From NCBI GenBank assembly GCA_017561025.1, contig JAFZDU010000064.1:1-64000 (forward strand): a stretch of 64,000 bases of DNA, read 5' to 3'. This DNA is from Bacteroidales bacterium. GTDB lineage: Bacteria > Bacteroidota > Bacteroidia > Bacteroidales > F082. Both the position numbers and the translations under genes were made by a program. Position 1 is the first letter of the stretch. Every line of letters starts with the position of its first letter. Below are positions 25,578-32,929 of the stretch, one piece after another. The notes under the pieces were generated by a model. The model was not told the DNA's origin. It saw only the letters and a program-made list of their open reading frames with translations, and made no database searches.

Positions 25578-26171
25578 TCATTTCTCCAAATACCAGATTT
25601 TCCTTACTTCCGAGCGGATGGTGTCGTTAAATTCAGTAACGAAGATTCCTTGTATTTCGTATTCTCCGTAATTGCGGTTTTGTATTTTACGGAATTTTTC
25701 TTCTTTTTCTTCATTTGACATTTCTGTATCAAATATATCTTTCGCAGTATCCCACATCCTTGCATTAAACAAGCGGTTTATTGGAGTATGAATTTCTTGC
25801 TCTATTAGAACATGATGATATTTCGCAATCCAATATTTCAAAGGTTTAAGTCTTCTAACAATAACAGGAAGAGGTTCTTCGTACTTTTCTCCATTGTGTT
25901 TTATGCTTACATGAATTCCATTGGGAAGAACACTCTCTTTTGTATTTACAACTTCAAAACTTTCAGGATTCAATATAATCCTACTTGGGAACCATCGGTC
26001 TGTTGATAGAAGAAACGATAATTTCAATGTTTCTTCTGCATAAAGGACATCTTGTTCGACGGACAGATGTAATTTTATTGATTCATTGTTATTCTGAGAG
26101 AAACAGACATAACAGCAATTTAATAATATTGCTAAACTTAAAGTCCTAATGAATTCTTTAGCCATGACCAA
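25578..26171 (-). CDS. Secreted protein of unknown function
   Basis: The 197-residue protein has a signal peptide ending near CYVCFSQ. The rest contains no recognisable domain: an early beta-rich part (LSVEQDVLYAEETLKLSF), then a Trp- and Lys-rich part, ending EVRKIWYLEK. A second ATG two codons in (26165) is an equally good start. It lies between the Rhs scar and the IS982 element, so it may be a stranded immunity or accessory gene of the Rhs cassette region. Confidence 0.6.
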   Translation of the reverse strand: MVMAKEFIRTLSLAILLNCCYVCFSQNNNESIKLHLSVEQDVLYAEETLKLSFLLSTDRWFPSRIILNPESFEVVNTKESVLPNGIHVSIKHNGEKYEEPLPVIVRRLKPLKYWIAKYHHVLIEQEIHTPINRLFNARMWDTAKDIFDTEMSNEEKEEKFRKIQNRNYGEYEIQGIFVTEFNDTIRSEVRKIWYLEK

Positions 26172-26255
26172 TAGTTTTTAAAATTATAATTAACGTGAGT
26201 CGATATAAAATAATTCATTAAAAATGAATAACATAACGATATTTTTTGTATCTTT

Positions 26256-27185
26256 ATGGTGCTAACAAAAGACAAAAACGTTATGTTATCCGACAACAAA
26301 GTTATTGAAATTTTCTACATGGCAGACGACTTCTGCAATTTTTTTAATGAAACAGTTAAAAAACATTCTATTGACGATGGAAAAAAGCATAGAAACAAAC
26401 CAAGTCGTCTTTCTGATGCCGAGATAATCACGATTCTTATCATGTTTCATCTTGGAGGATATAAGTGTATAAAACATTTCTATATCAATTATATATGCAG
26501 ACATTGTGCCCATCTTTTCCCAAAAACCGTATCATACAACAGATTTGTTGAACTGGAGAAGAAAGTAGCTGCTCCAATGCTACTATTTGTCAAGCAGGTT
26601 CTTTTGGGGAAATGCACTGGGATTAACTTTATTGATTCAACTCCATTGAGAGTTTGCCGTAACCAACGTATTCATTGCCATAAAGTCTTCAAAGGAATTG
26701 CAATGAGAGGTCAATGCTCAATGGGTTGGTTCTTCGGATTTAAGCTTCATCTGATTATCAACGAGAAAGGCGAAATATTGAATTTCATGATTACGCCTGG
26801 CAATGTTGACGACAGAGTTCCGTTGAAGTACGAAAATTTCGTAAAAGAAATTTATGGTAAGCTGATAGCTGACAAAGGATATATCTCACAGGAACTATTT
26901 AAAGAATTATTTATTGATGGAATTCAATTGGTTACAAAAATCAAGAACAATATGAAGAACTGTCTGATGAGTATTTCTGATAAGATTCTGTTGAGAAAAC
27001 GCGCATTGATAGAATCAACCAATGACGAACTGAAGAATATAGCTCAGATTGAACATTCAAGACATCGTTCGTTTTCAAACTTTATCGTCAATACTATTGC
27101 GGCATTGGCGGCATATTGTTATTTTCCAAAGAAACCATCAATACAACTCGAACATTATCAAGATAATCAATTGGTTCTGTTTTGA
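26256..27185 (+). CDS. IS982-family transposase
   Basis: The 309-residue protein has IS982-type DDE motifs: FIDSTPL around residue 128, KLIADKGY near 207, and LIESTNDELKN near 247, giving Asp, Asp and Glu. The N-terminus (NKPSRLSDAEIITILIMFHLGGY) and the C-terminal HSRHRSFSNFIVN are also typical. No frameshift or stop interrupts it, so it may be active. An in-frame ATG at 26283 (MLSDNKVIEIFY) is an alternative start and fits other family members slightly better. Confidence 0.93.
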   Translation: MVLTKDKNVMLSDNKVIEIFYMADDFCNFFNETVKKHSIDDGKKHRNKPSRLSDAEIITILIMFHLGGYKCIKHFYINYICRHCAHLFPKTVSYNRFVELEKKVAAPMLLFVKQVLLGKCTGINFIDSTPLRVCRNQRIHCHKVFKGIAMRGQCSMGWFFGFKLHLIINEKGEILNFMITPGNVDDRVPLKYENFVKEIYGKLIADKGYISQELFKELFIDGIQLVTKIKNNMKNCLMSISDKILLRKRALIESTNDELKNIAQIEHSRHRSFSNFIVNTIAALAAYCYFPKKPSIQLEHYQDNQLVLF

Positions 27186-27193
27186 CGGATTAT

Positions 27194-27420
27194 AGACAGT
27201 CCCATAGGGACGAAAGTTCATAGGCAGGTGTGAAGTGAAACGGAACGCCTGCTATACATGTGTTTATAAAAATCAAAGCGCCGTAGGTGCGACAGAATAT
27301 GGATGATTTTTTTTCTGTCGTGCCTACAGCACTTTGATTGTTTTGGGGGTTATGTTTTGCAGGGATTCCGCTGACGCTCCATCACCTGCCTATGGTCTGT
27401 CACCCTTTCAGGGTTATTTT
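27194..27420. repeat. Large palindromic element inside the IS right end
   Basis: The inner arms at 27271-27297 and 27313-27339 pair over 27 nt with four differences. All four are transitions that would form G-U pairs in RNA. Outer arms (27194-27245 with about 27366-27420) also pair imperfectly around AGGCAGGTG and CACCTGCCTA. The whole could fold as one long hairpin. It lies between the transposase stop and the right inverted repeat. Its origin as a REP- or MITE-like unit is inferred. Confidence 0.7.
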
Positions 27421-27477
27421 TTCCAACATAAGATAATTACATGATTATACAATTAGTTCTTATATCGAACTCACGTT

Positions 27478-27519
27478 AATATAAATAAAAGGATTATTTT
27501 TCGTCTCATATTATTTAAG
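27478..27519 (-). repeat. 42-bp duplicate of the 5' end of the gene at 31445
   Basis: The sequence is identical to 31414-31455, which spans the end of orphan Rhs tip 3 and the first codons (MRRKIILLFI) of its neighbour. Here it abuts the right end of IS982 directly. It marks a second, destroyed copy of that cassette boundary. Confidence 0.8.
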
Positions 27520-27597
27520 GCAGGTTCTATTTATTAACTTTTTATCCTTAATCGTGGACAGAACCGCATTATTCCCATGATTGAAGATTTATATTAA

Positions 27598-27616
27598 GGG
27601 GATTTCTATAAATTGC
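27598..27616 (-). pseudogene. 3' remnant of a Rhs toxin tip
   Basis: GGGGATTTCTATAAATTGC is repeated exactly at 33712-33730. Read on the minus strand in one frame it gives WQFIEIPLI and then a stop. The intact tip 2 ends MQFIEFNLKSK. The fragment overlaps the stop of the membrane protein gene at 27606, so that gene now ends within toxin debris. Confidence 0.55.
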
Positions 27617-28343
27617 CAGATATACGATAGTGATGTATTTTACCGGCACGTAATGATAACAATATATAGATAAACACCATACTTATTACTATCGAAGAAT
27701 GATCACCATCAATAACAGATGTAACAAGTCTTATTATTTGCAATGACAGGAATAAACAAAACAGACATTCCCATATAATGTAACCTTTGTATTTTGCATG
27801 TTTTAGCAGCAAAGATGTTTTAAGATCTGACTTTCTTAATGCTAAAAATAAGAATACATTCAATGGTATTATGCATAATACGCACATATTTATAGTGATG
27901 GAAATAGGAATCCCTATACTATCTGAAAATGGAGGATAATATCCTCTCGACAATCTAATGCCATAATATAAAAAACTTCCTGCTATTTCTAACAACAACA
28001 TGATATTGGACAAACAGACTATGCCGACTTTCTTCATCGCTTTTAATTTTAAGAAGTCGTGCCAACGATTTATTCTTTTAACATACAAGAACAACAAGAT
28101 AAATGCTGAAGACACAATTAATCCGTTTCCAATATCCATTATTGGATTTATATTATCATATAGTTCTTCGTAATATTTTTCTTCGCTGATTTCTCCGTTA
28201 TAATATTTCTCGTTGAGCACTTCATATTCTTTCGTTTCCGAATATTTCGGCATTCTTAATGATAGAAACAGCATAAATAATCCTACTATCAACATTAAGA
28301 AAAACAATATCTTAGGACTATAACATTTTGTTATTTTTACCAT
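27606..28343 (-). CDS. Membrane protein of unknown function (about 6 TM segments)
   Basis: The 245-residue protein has hydrophobic segments near 13-30, 75-90, 108-127, 150-172, 195-212 and 218-235. A charged loop at 33-68 (EYEVLNEKYYNGEISEEKYY) has an amphipathic repeat like an oligomerisation (SHOCT-like) helix. No catalytic motif is seen. It lies between the complete IS982 and a truncated IS982 end, amid Rhs debris, and its final codons coincide with a duplicated fragment, so the native C-terminus may be lost. A membrane immunity protein is possible. Confidence 0.6.
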   Translation of the reverse strand: MVKITKCYSPKILFFLMLIVGLFMLFLSLRMPKYSETKEYEVLNEKYYNGEISEEKYYEELYDNINPIMDIGNGLIVSSAFILLFLYVKRINRWHDFLKLKAMKKVGIVCLSNIMLLLEIAGSFLYYGIRLSRGYYPPFSDSIGIPISITINMCVLCIIPLNVFLFLALRKSDLKTSLLLKHAKYKGYIIWECLFCLFLSLQIIRLVTSVIDGDHSSIVISMVFIYILLSLRAGKIHHYRISGNL

Positions 28344-28357
28344 GGCGCATGTATTTT

Positions 28358-28426
28358 AACGTAAGTTCTATATAAAATAATTTACTAAAAATGAATAACA
28401 TAACGATATTTTTAGTATATTTGTGA
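28358..28426 (+). mobile_element. Truncated left end of a second IS982 copy
   Basis: About 69 bp from AACGTAAGTTCTATATAAAA onward align with the left end of the complete element at 26192, including AAAAATGAATAACATAACG. Nothing of the transposase remains. It is in the same orientation as the complete IS. Its inner edge overlaps the 3' end of the SH3-like gene at 28412 and supplies that gene's stop codon. Confidence 0.82.
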
Positions 28427-28966
28427 TGGAGGTGTTGATTTCCATCCCTCACATGATCCATAAATATTATTACAATAATTCAGAGTCCAACCGGTATATA
28501 CAGATGTTTTTGTCGTTAATGATATTTTTATCCAATTTGATTTATTATCAAATTCTATAATATTGGCGACATAACCACCACGATTACTCGACATATCATC
28601 TTCAGATATTTCGGTGTATGAATTTACCTTATTAGGTTCTGGAAATAAGTATATGCTATTTGATGACATCAGCCAGCACCAAACAAAACAATATTCTTTA
28701 TCAATCCAACCAGTTGTATTTATGTTGTTTTCATCAATAATACGTACTTTGAATCTATCTTTTTTACAATCAATTATCTGAAGAGAATAATAATTTTCCT
28801 TTAAGGTGTCCTGATACAAAGATGAATATGCGATACTGTCATCTGAATTTTGATATAATGGAATATATTCATTCATGTTATAGACAAAACAATAGTTGTT
28901 GTTTTGGGCGTACGACACGCTCAAACATGATATAAACAAACTCAATATTACAAAAATATTTTTCAT
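28412..28966 (-). CDS. Secreted SH3-like protein, C-terminus cut by IS remnant
   Basis: The start at 28966 is chosen because MKNIFVILSLFISCLSVSYAQ is a clear signal peptide; an upstream in-frame ATG at 29014 would precede it with polar residues. The mature region has the repeated pattern GWIDKEYCFVWCW, then VANIIEFDNKSNWIKISL, then YTGWTLNYC, resembling bacterial SH3 domains. The related protein at 30157 ends similarly (IEGWLAPFNQCGNPYTTC). The last residues (GWKSTPPSQIY) match a fragment at 30199-30227, which in the same frame continues past the point where this gene stops. The IS remnant therefore probably removed the tail. Confidence 0.65.
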   Translation of the reverse strand: MKNIFVILSLFISCLSVSYAQNNNYCFVYNMNEYIPLYQNSDDSIAYSSLYQDTLKENYYSLQIIDCKKDRFKVRIIDENNINTTGWIDKEYCFVWCWLMSSNSIYLFPEPNKVNSYTEISEDDMSSNRGGYVANIIEFDNKSNWIKISLTTKTSVYTGWTLNYCNNIYGSCEGWKSTPPSQIY

Positions 28967-28973
28967 TTCATGA

Positions 28974-29471
28974 TTATTTCTTGAATTTAAGTTCCCACGA
29001 TTGGAAACATCCATGACAATCCACTATTACTTCATTAACGTTAATACTTATACCATTCTTTTCTACATATTTTGGAGGATAGACCTTTTCTATCAATTCT
29101 TTCTTATTTTCAAAAAAGCCATCTATTTCATCTTCATTATAATAATCAAATGTATTATATCTGACAACGCACAACACATCATCAACATTAAAATAATCTA
29201 TGACATAGTCATCTAAAAAAAAGATATCCGTATCATACATCAGTCTATAATAATCGTATATGCTGTCACTGTGATAGTCTATTCTTATAAATGGATTTAT
29301 ATCTATACCGTCTCGTTTTTGCTTATTAACAAATTCCGTAACTTTTTCTTGGTTTATCTCGATATATGATTCTATCTTATCGGACAAGTCTTTGTAATAA
29401 GTTTTATCGCAATTGTTTAAAGTGCATGATGTCGTAAAGACTAAAATCATTATTAAAAGCAAATGTTTCAT
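28974..29471 (-). CDS. Lipoprotein of unknown function
   Basis: The 165-residue protein has a lipoprotein signal (KHLLLIMILVFTTSC, Cys16). The mature part is rich in Asp, Tyr and Ile (IESYIEINQEKVTEF, YDYYRLMYDTDIFF) and ends with a Cys-His-x-Cys cluster (VIVDCHGCFQSWELKF). No domain is recognised. It overlaps nothing and follows the SH3-like lipoprotein. The position in the cassette region suggests an immunity or accessory protein facing the periplasm. Confidence 0.6.
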   Translation of the reverse strand: MKHLLLIMILVFTTSCTLNNCDKTYYKDLSDKIESYIEINQEKVTEFVNKQKRDGIDINPFIRIDYHSDSIYDYYRLMYDTDIFFLDDYVIDYFNVDDVLCVVRYNTFDYYNEDEIDGFFENKKELIEKVYPPKYVEKNGISINVNEVIVDCHGCFQSWELKFKK

Positions 29472-29504
29472 AATATATTATTTTCTTCTTTTGGAGTTGT
29501 TATC

Positions 29505-29622
29505 TTAGAATAATTTATAAAAATCATGAGCTGTATCATTTATGTTTATTTTTAATGGCTGTATATTCTTATTGATCGGCACCTGATACAGATCATTATT
29601 CCATATAATATACACATTCGTT
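29505..29622 (-). pseudogene. Possible 3' remnant of a coding sequence
   Basis: On the minus strand an open frame without a start reads VYIIWNNDLYQVPINKNI, then QPLKINI and finally AHDFYKLF, before a TAA at 29505. It begins within or just after the stop of the preceding SH3-like gene. The composition looks coding and comparable to other tips and immunity proteins nearby. Too short to assign. Confidence 0.3.
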
Positions 29623-29623
29623 A

Positions 29624-30157
29624 TTATGGACAAGTGGTATATGGATTACCACACTGGTTAAAAGGTGCGAGCCAACCTTCTATTTCATTGCCGTCCTCAA
29701 CAATTGCTTCTATATAAACCCAATTTCGTTTTGTATTAAGGATTGGCACATGTTGAGGGGAATTTATGTTAGCCACTATTGGTGATTTAAAACAAGGCTT
29801 TTTATAAATAGGGACAGAGGTGTTTTTTTCATCATCAGATACTAATCCTCGAATATTTAATCCTATATCACCTTTTTTTATCCAAAACTGACCTATATTG
29901 GGATAATCAAAACGCACAAAGAAGAAGTCTTTTTTTTGTGATATAATAGTCACCATGTATCCTGCTTCCTGTTCAGCTTGCAAATCAACCATTTTAACGA
30001 AACACGTATCATGGCAATCGGAATAAATGGCGAATGGCTCCTTGTTTTTAAAGTGAGTATATCCTTGTATACCATCTCTCGTATATCCAAATTGTTTGCG
30101 TTGAATGCATGAGCTAACAAGGAAAATTGTCATTAATAGTAGAAGATATTTTTTCAT
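29624..30157 (-). CDS. SH3-like lipoprotein
   Basis: The start at 30157 gives MKKYLLLLMTIFLVSSC, a lipoprotein signal with Cys17. An ATG at 30250 in the same frame would read through a leftover fragment of a neighbouring gene and is rejected. The mature domain has two SH3-like strands with Trp (FDYPNIGQFWIKKGD and RNWVYIEAIV), then GWLAPFNQCGNPYTTC at the end. This Gly-Trp-Leu-x-Pro and Cys-Gly-Asn-Pro tail recurs in small secreted Bacteroidota proteins. It is a paralogue of the protein at 28966. Role unknown; immunity is plausible. Confidence 0.68.
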   Translation of the reverse strand: MKKYLLLLMTIFLVSSCIQRKQFGYTRDGIQGYTHFKNKEPFAIYSDCHDTCFVKMVDLQAEQEAGYMVTIISQKKDFFFVRFDYPNIGQFWIKKGDIGLNIRGLVSDDEKNTSVPIYKKPCFKSPIVANINSPQHVPILNTKRNWVYIEAIVEDGNEIEGWLAPFNQCGNPYTTCP

Positions 30158-30198
30158 AATGTCAAATCTTTCAAAATGAGGAATTTTTAGATGATTCA

Positions 30199-30227
30199 TA
30201 TATTTGGGTTGAAGGTGCTGATTTCCA
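30199..30227 (-). pseudogene. 3' fragment of an SH3-like gene
   Basis: 29 bp match 28416-28444 with few differences and translate as WKSAPSTQIY. In frame the sequence runs on to ESSKNSSF. It sits between the intact genes at 30157 and 30247 and shows that another SH3-like copy was present. Confidence 0.6.
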
Positions 30228-30246
30228 TTATATTCTGATTTTTTAA

Positions 30247-30843
30247 TCATTGTAGAATAATTTTAAAAAATAAATCTTCCGAATTAAAAGTAAGCGCTTC
30301 AACAACAAAAATATTTTCACAGAGACAAAATATGTTCTTGACAAACCAATCAGGTTTTAAAGAATCTGTTTTCTGCAGACCATCCTCTGTCCAACAAAAG
30401 ATTTCCATTCCATTATATCTGTCACTATCCGGTAAGTCATAAGAAATTATGTACTGATTGGAAGCACAATAATGTGACAATGTTTTTACAATGTCACCAT
30501 TAGATTTGTCTACGAACCATGTCTCTTCATTTGAGAAACGTATAACTTTTAACACATACACATTAAAATGATCAAGAAAACCTAAGTACTTGAATTTTAT
30601 ATATTCGTCAACATAATTTTCTGATGAGTTATTTCTAAATTCTAAACTTCCATCATTATCCAAAGGAAGAGAAATATAATCGCTTTCTTCTTTTACAAAC
30701 AACAATGTGTCCAACGCCAAAGCAACATATTTATTTCTTAATGAATGATATTCATTCTCTGATATTGTTTGTATATTTATATTTTGCGCAGAACAAAAAT
30801 AATGATACATACATAATACTAAAATCATTATTGTTTTTTTCAT
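30247..30843 (-). CDS. Secreted protein of unknown function
   Basis: The 198-residue protein begins MKKTIMILVLCMYHYFCSAQ, a signal peptide. The mature part contains alternating strand-like segments (YIKFKYLGFLDHFNVYVLKV, EETWFVDKSNGDIVKTL) that suggest a beta-propeller-like or beta-sandwich immunity fold, but I recognise no family. It follows the gene at 31445 by 59 bp and may belong to the tip 3 cassette. Confidence 0.62.
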   Translation of the reverse strand: MKKTIMILVLCMYHYFCSAQNINIQTISENEYHSLRNKYVALALDTLLFVKEESDYISLPLDNDGSLEFRNNSSENYVDEYIKFKYLGFLDHFNVYVLKVIRFSNEETWFVDKSNGDIVKTLSHYCASNQYIISYDLPDSDRYNGMEIFCWTEDGLQKTDSLKPDWFVKNIFCLCENIFVVEALTFNSEDLFFKIILQ

Positions 30844-30902
30844 TTTAATCTCTTCTTATTTGTAACATAAAACTATTTAAACCATCCAATTGTTGGTTGA
30901 AT

Positions 30903-31445
30903 TCAGTCTCTACTATATATTATGTATAGCATTGATTTTGACGGATTATATATAAAAATTACAATACCCATTTTATTATGATGCATTACACTATAATAAC
31001 TTCCCTTATTATTAATTAAATCATCATCAACAAACTTTGCAGTCTTCTTGTTGTTCATTAAATTACCTATGTGTGTGAGATACTGAACCATGCCGTAATG
31101 TTGATTCTCTTTTTCAATCGGCGTAGGATTCCATTGCGAATAATTAAACTTTGAGATGCCTTTCAAATCAAACATTTTCTCATAATCAGGATACGTATAA
31201 AAACTTGTATCTGGAACAAAACAAGATATATAATATTCAAAATAATCCAAACAAGAACCATCAAATGTATAACCAATCATATCTACATAGTTTTTCTTCT
31301 CAATTTTCACCGACTTTTTGCCGAAAATCATTTCTGGTGTCCATTTCATAAAATAGAATATATCATTTTCTTTGACATATATAAACATTAGTGTTGATAT
31401 AAACACTGATAATAATATAAATAAAAGGATTATTTTTCGTCTCAT
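30903..31445 (-). CDS. Putative immunity protein of orphan tip 3 (membrane-anchored)
   Basis: The 180-residue protein has an N-terminal membrane anchor or uncleaved signal (RKIILLFILLSVFISTLMFIYV) followed by a soluble domain rich in Tyr and Asp. It begins 1 bp after the stop of Rhs tip 3, the usual place for a cognate immunity gene. The external domain suggests that the toxin is neutralised in the periplasm. Its first codons are duplicated beside the IS982 element at 27478. Confidence 0.62.
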   Translation of the reverse strand: MRRKIILLFILLSVFISTLMFIYVKENDIFYFMKWTPEMIFGKKSVKIEKKNYVDMIGYTFDGSCLDYFEYYISCFVPDTSFYTYPDYEKMFDLKGISKFNYSQWNPTPIEKENQHYGMVQYLTHIGNLMNNKKTAKFVDDDLINNKGSYYSVMHHNKMGIVIFIYNPSKSMLYIIYSRD

Positions 31446-31446
31446 A

Positions 31447-32238
31447 TTATTTAAGTTTTACTGTTTTATATCCAAAAATGTAGAAATCAGTACCTTCCCC
31501 AGATGGCTTTCCAATAATAGTCAAGATATTGCGTAAAGGTCTACTATCCATTTTAAAATCGTATTCATCAATTGGGTGTGTATTTGAATAAATATTATTA
31601 CTACCTAATCTGACTTCTCCTTTTTCAGCATTTACAAGATTCATGTATAACGTTCCATACACTTTACCAGTATTTGACATTGTCCATATAAAATTTTTTG
31701 AAAAACTACCAGATTCAGGAAAGTCATCTACAGTTACACCATTTAATTCTATCATTGACAAATCAACATACAACGCTTCGCCATTTCCGTTCTTCCACCA
31801 TTCATCTGCTTCCCTCTTAGTCAAATATCCGTCCCAATCCGGACGATTTTTCAGATTAGAGTAGTGAGTATTCATCTTTAGTTGTGCCATCTCTAAATTT
31901 TTTTCATTCAGAGATGTAGATAATGCCAAAGCATCCTCATGAGACATTCCTTGTACAAAATCATTTACGTTCATTACAATGGCATCACCCCGCAATCCTT
32001 CGTCATCAGTGCCAAGGAAGTTCCCAGCTTCGTCATAAATCGGAGATGGACTTCCCTCAACAATATCGGTATTGAATGAATTTCCGTTTTTTGAGTTGGA
32101 AGATTTCAACCAGATAAAATACTGCGGATTAAGAACATCATTTCTTACTCTCACCACATATCCGCTTGGGTCGGTAAATCTCAACGGGTTGTTGAAGCAG
32201 TAGGAATAACGGTTGTAGGATTGGGAGTATTCTGACAT
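31447..32238 (-). CDS. Orphan Rhs tip 3 (toxin C-terminus with short core)
   Basis: The 263-residue protein starts with 26 residues of Rhs core (YSQSYNRYSYCFNNPLRF then DPSGYVV), followed by a unique 235-residue tip. The tip shows VNDFVQGMSHEDALALSTSL, a Trp-rich segment (YLTKREADEWWKNGNGEA) and a strand-rich end (VYGTLYMNLVNAEKGEVRLG). No toxin family is recognised. An ATG has been provided just 3 codons before the core, so it could be translated alone. It is more likely a silent cassette able to recombine into an expressed rhs gene. It overlaps the preceding immunity gene by 58 bp. Confidence 0.75.
   Translation of the reverse strand: MSEYSQSYNRYSYCFNNPLRFTDPSGYVVRVRNDVLNPQYFIWLKSSNSKNGNSFNTDIVEGSPSPIYDEAGNFLGTDDEGLRGDAIVMNVNDFVQGMSHEDALALSTSLNEKNLEMAQLKMNTHYSNLKNRPDWDGYLTKREADEWWKNGNGEALYVDLSMIELNGVTVDDFPESGSFSKNFIWTMSNTGKVYGTLYMNLVNAEKGEVRLGSNNIYSNTHPIDEYDFKMDSRPLRNILTIIGKPSGEGTDFYIFGYKTVKLK
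32153..32232 (-). repeat. Rhs core junction repeat, copy in tip 3
   Basis: About 80 bp almost identical to 36090-36170 and 33608-33679, encoding YSQSYNRYSYCFNNPLRF and DPSGYVV. It is the 5' homology block of the cassette. Confidence 0.85.
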
Positions 32239-32927
32239 GGCAGTTGTTGTTTAGATTTTTTTAATGTAATTTTATGGTTATTATCGAACTTTATTATGAT
32301 TTCATCTTTTCTTTTTTTGTAAATATATTTTTCTTTTGATTTGTTTTTATGACGACTACCTTTTAGAATGGGTTTTAAATACATGCTTTTGGGTATTATG
32401 ACATATCGTGTTCCAAATACAACATCAATACATTGTTCTGTATAGAAGAAATCATTAACTTCTGATTCTATGAAAAAAGTAATAGGCTCATTATTGACTA
32501 TAGAACTGCGATGAATACGTAAAACCGTATCGTTTTTTGATGAAAAATACAGACTATCATTGTACCAAATACGAAAACTATCAAGTTTTCTACAATAGAT
32601 GCTATCATCGGTCGAAGATGCCCCCATTGCATAATTGCGGTATTTTTCATACAAGGAAAATTCTATATAATCTTTATCGCATTCTTCCGTCACAACATCA
32701 GCATTGTTGCCAATTAACATATTTTCATATAATACAATCTCCTTATTCTTCATAGAAAACACGCCTTTGTAATAACGGGTAGAATCAAAATAATTTATAC
32801 TTATGGTATCATTAATGACAAATATAGCACCGTTATTTTTTTTATCCACATATAAACCATTGGGTTTTGATTGCGAAAATAATGAATGTATCGTGAGTAA
32901 GGATATTATCAAACATACGTATTTCAT
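32181..32927 (-). CDS. Secreted putative immunity protein of tip 2, 3' end fused to Rhs core
   Basis: The 248-residue ORF has a signal peptide (MKYVCLIISLLTIHSLFSQ) and a beta-rich mature domain (NGAIFVINDTISINYFDS, YYKGVFSMKNKEIVLYENM). It starts 2 bp after the stop of tip 2, as a cognate immunity gene would. The last 20 or so residues (QNTPNPTTVIPTASTTR) are the Rhs core read out of frame, so the native stop was lost when the next cassette recombined in. The native end was probably near KKSK. Confidence 0.68.
   Translation of the reverse strand: MKYVCLIISLLTIHSLFSQSKPNGLYVDKKNNGAIFVINDTISINYFDSTRYYKGVFSMKNKEIVLYENMLIGNNADVVTEECDKDYIEFSLYEKYRNYAMGASSTDDSIYCRKLDSFRIWYNDSLYFSSKNDTVLRIHRSSIVNNEPITFFIESEVNDFFYTEQCIDVVFGTRYVIIPKSMYLKPILKGSRHKNKSKEKYIYKKRKDEIIIKFDNNHKITLKKSKQQLPCQNTPNPTTVIPTASTTR
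32249..32267 (-). repeat. 3' boundary box of Rhs cassettes, copy a
   Basis: GTTTAGATTTTTTTAATGT matches 33690-33708 at 18 of 19 positions. Each copy lies just before an orphan Rhs core block. A shorter relative is at the tip 2 stop (about 32934-32945). Confidence 0.6.
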
Positions 32928-32929
32928 AA

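Larger units (their letters stand above)
26192..27477 (+). mobile_element. IS982-family insertion sequence with palindromic passenger
   Basis: The element is bounded by imperfect inverted repeats: left end AACGTGAGTCGATATAAA (26192-26209), right end the complement of AACGTGAGTTCGATATAA (27460-27477). It contains one transposase gene. The total is about 1286 bp, longer than the roughly 1 kb usual for IS982 because about 290 bp separate the transposase stop from the right end. No clear target-site duplication flanks it, which suggests that one side was rearranged after insertion. Confidence 0.85.

Noticed and set aside
26256..27185. Domesticated or inactive transposase
   Set aside because: The frame is intact, DDE residues and both inverted repeats are present, so it is annotated as a potentially active IS gene.
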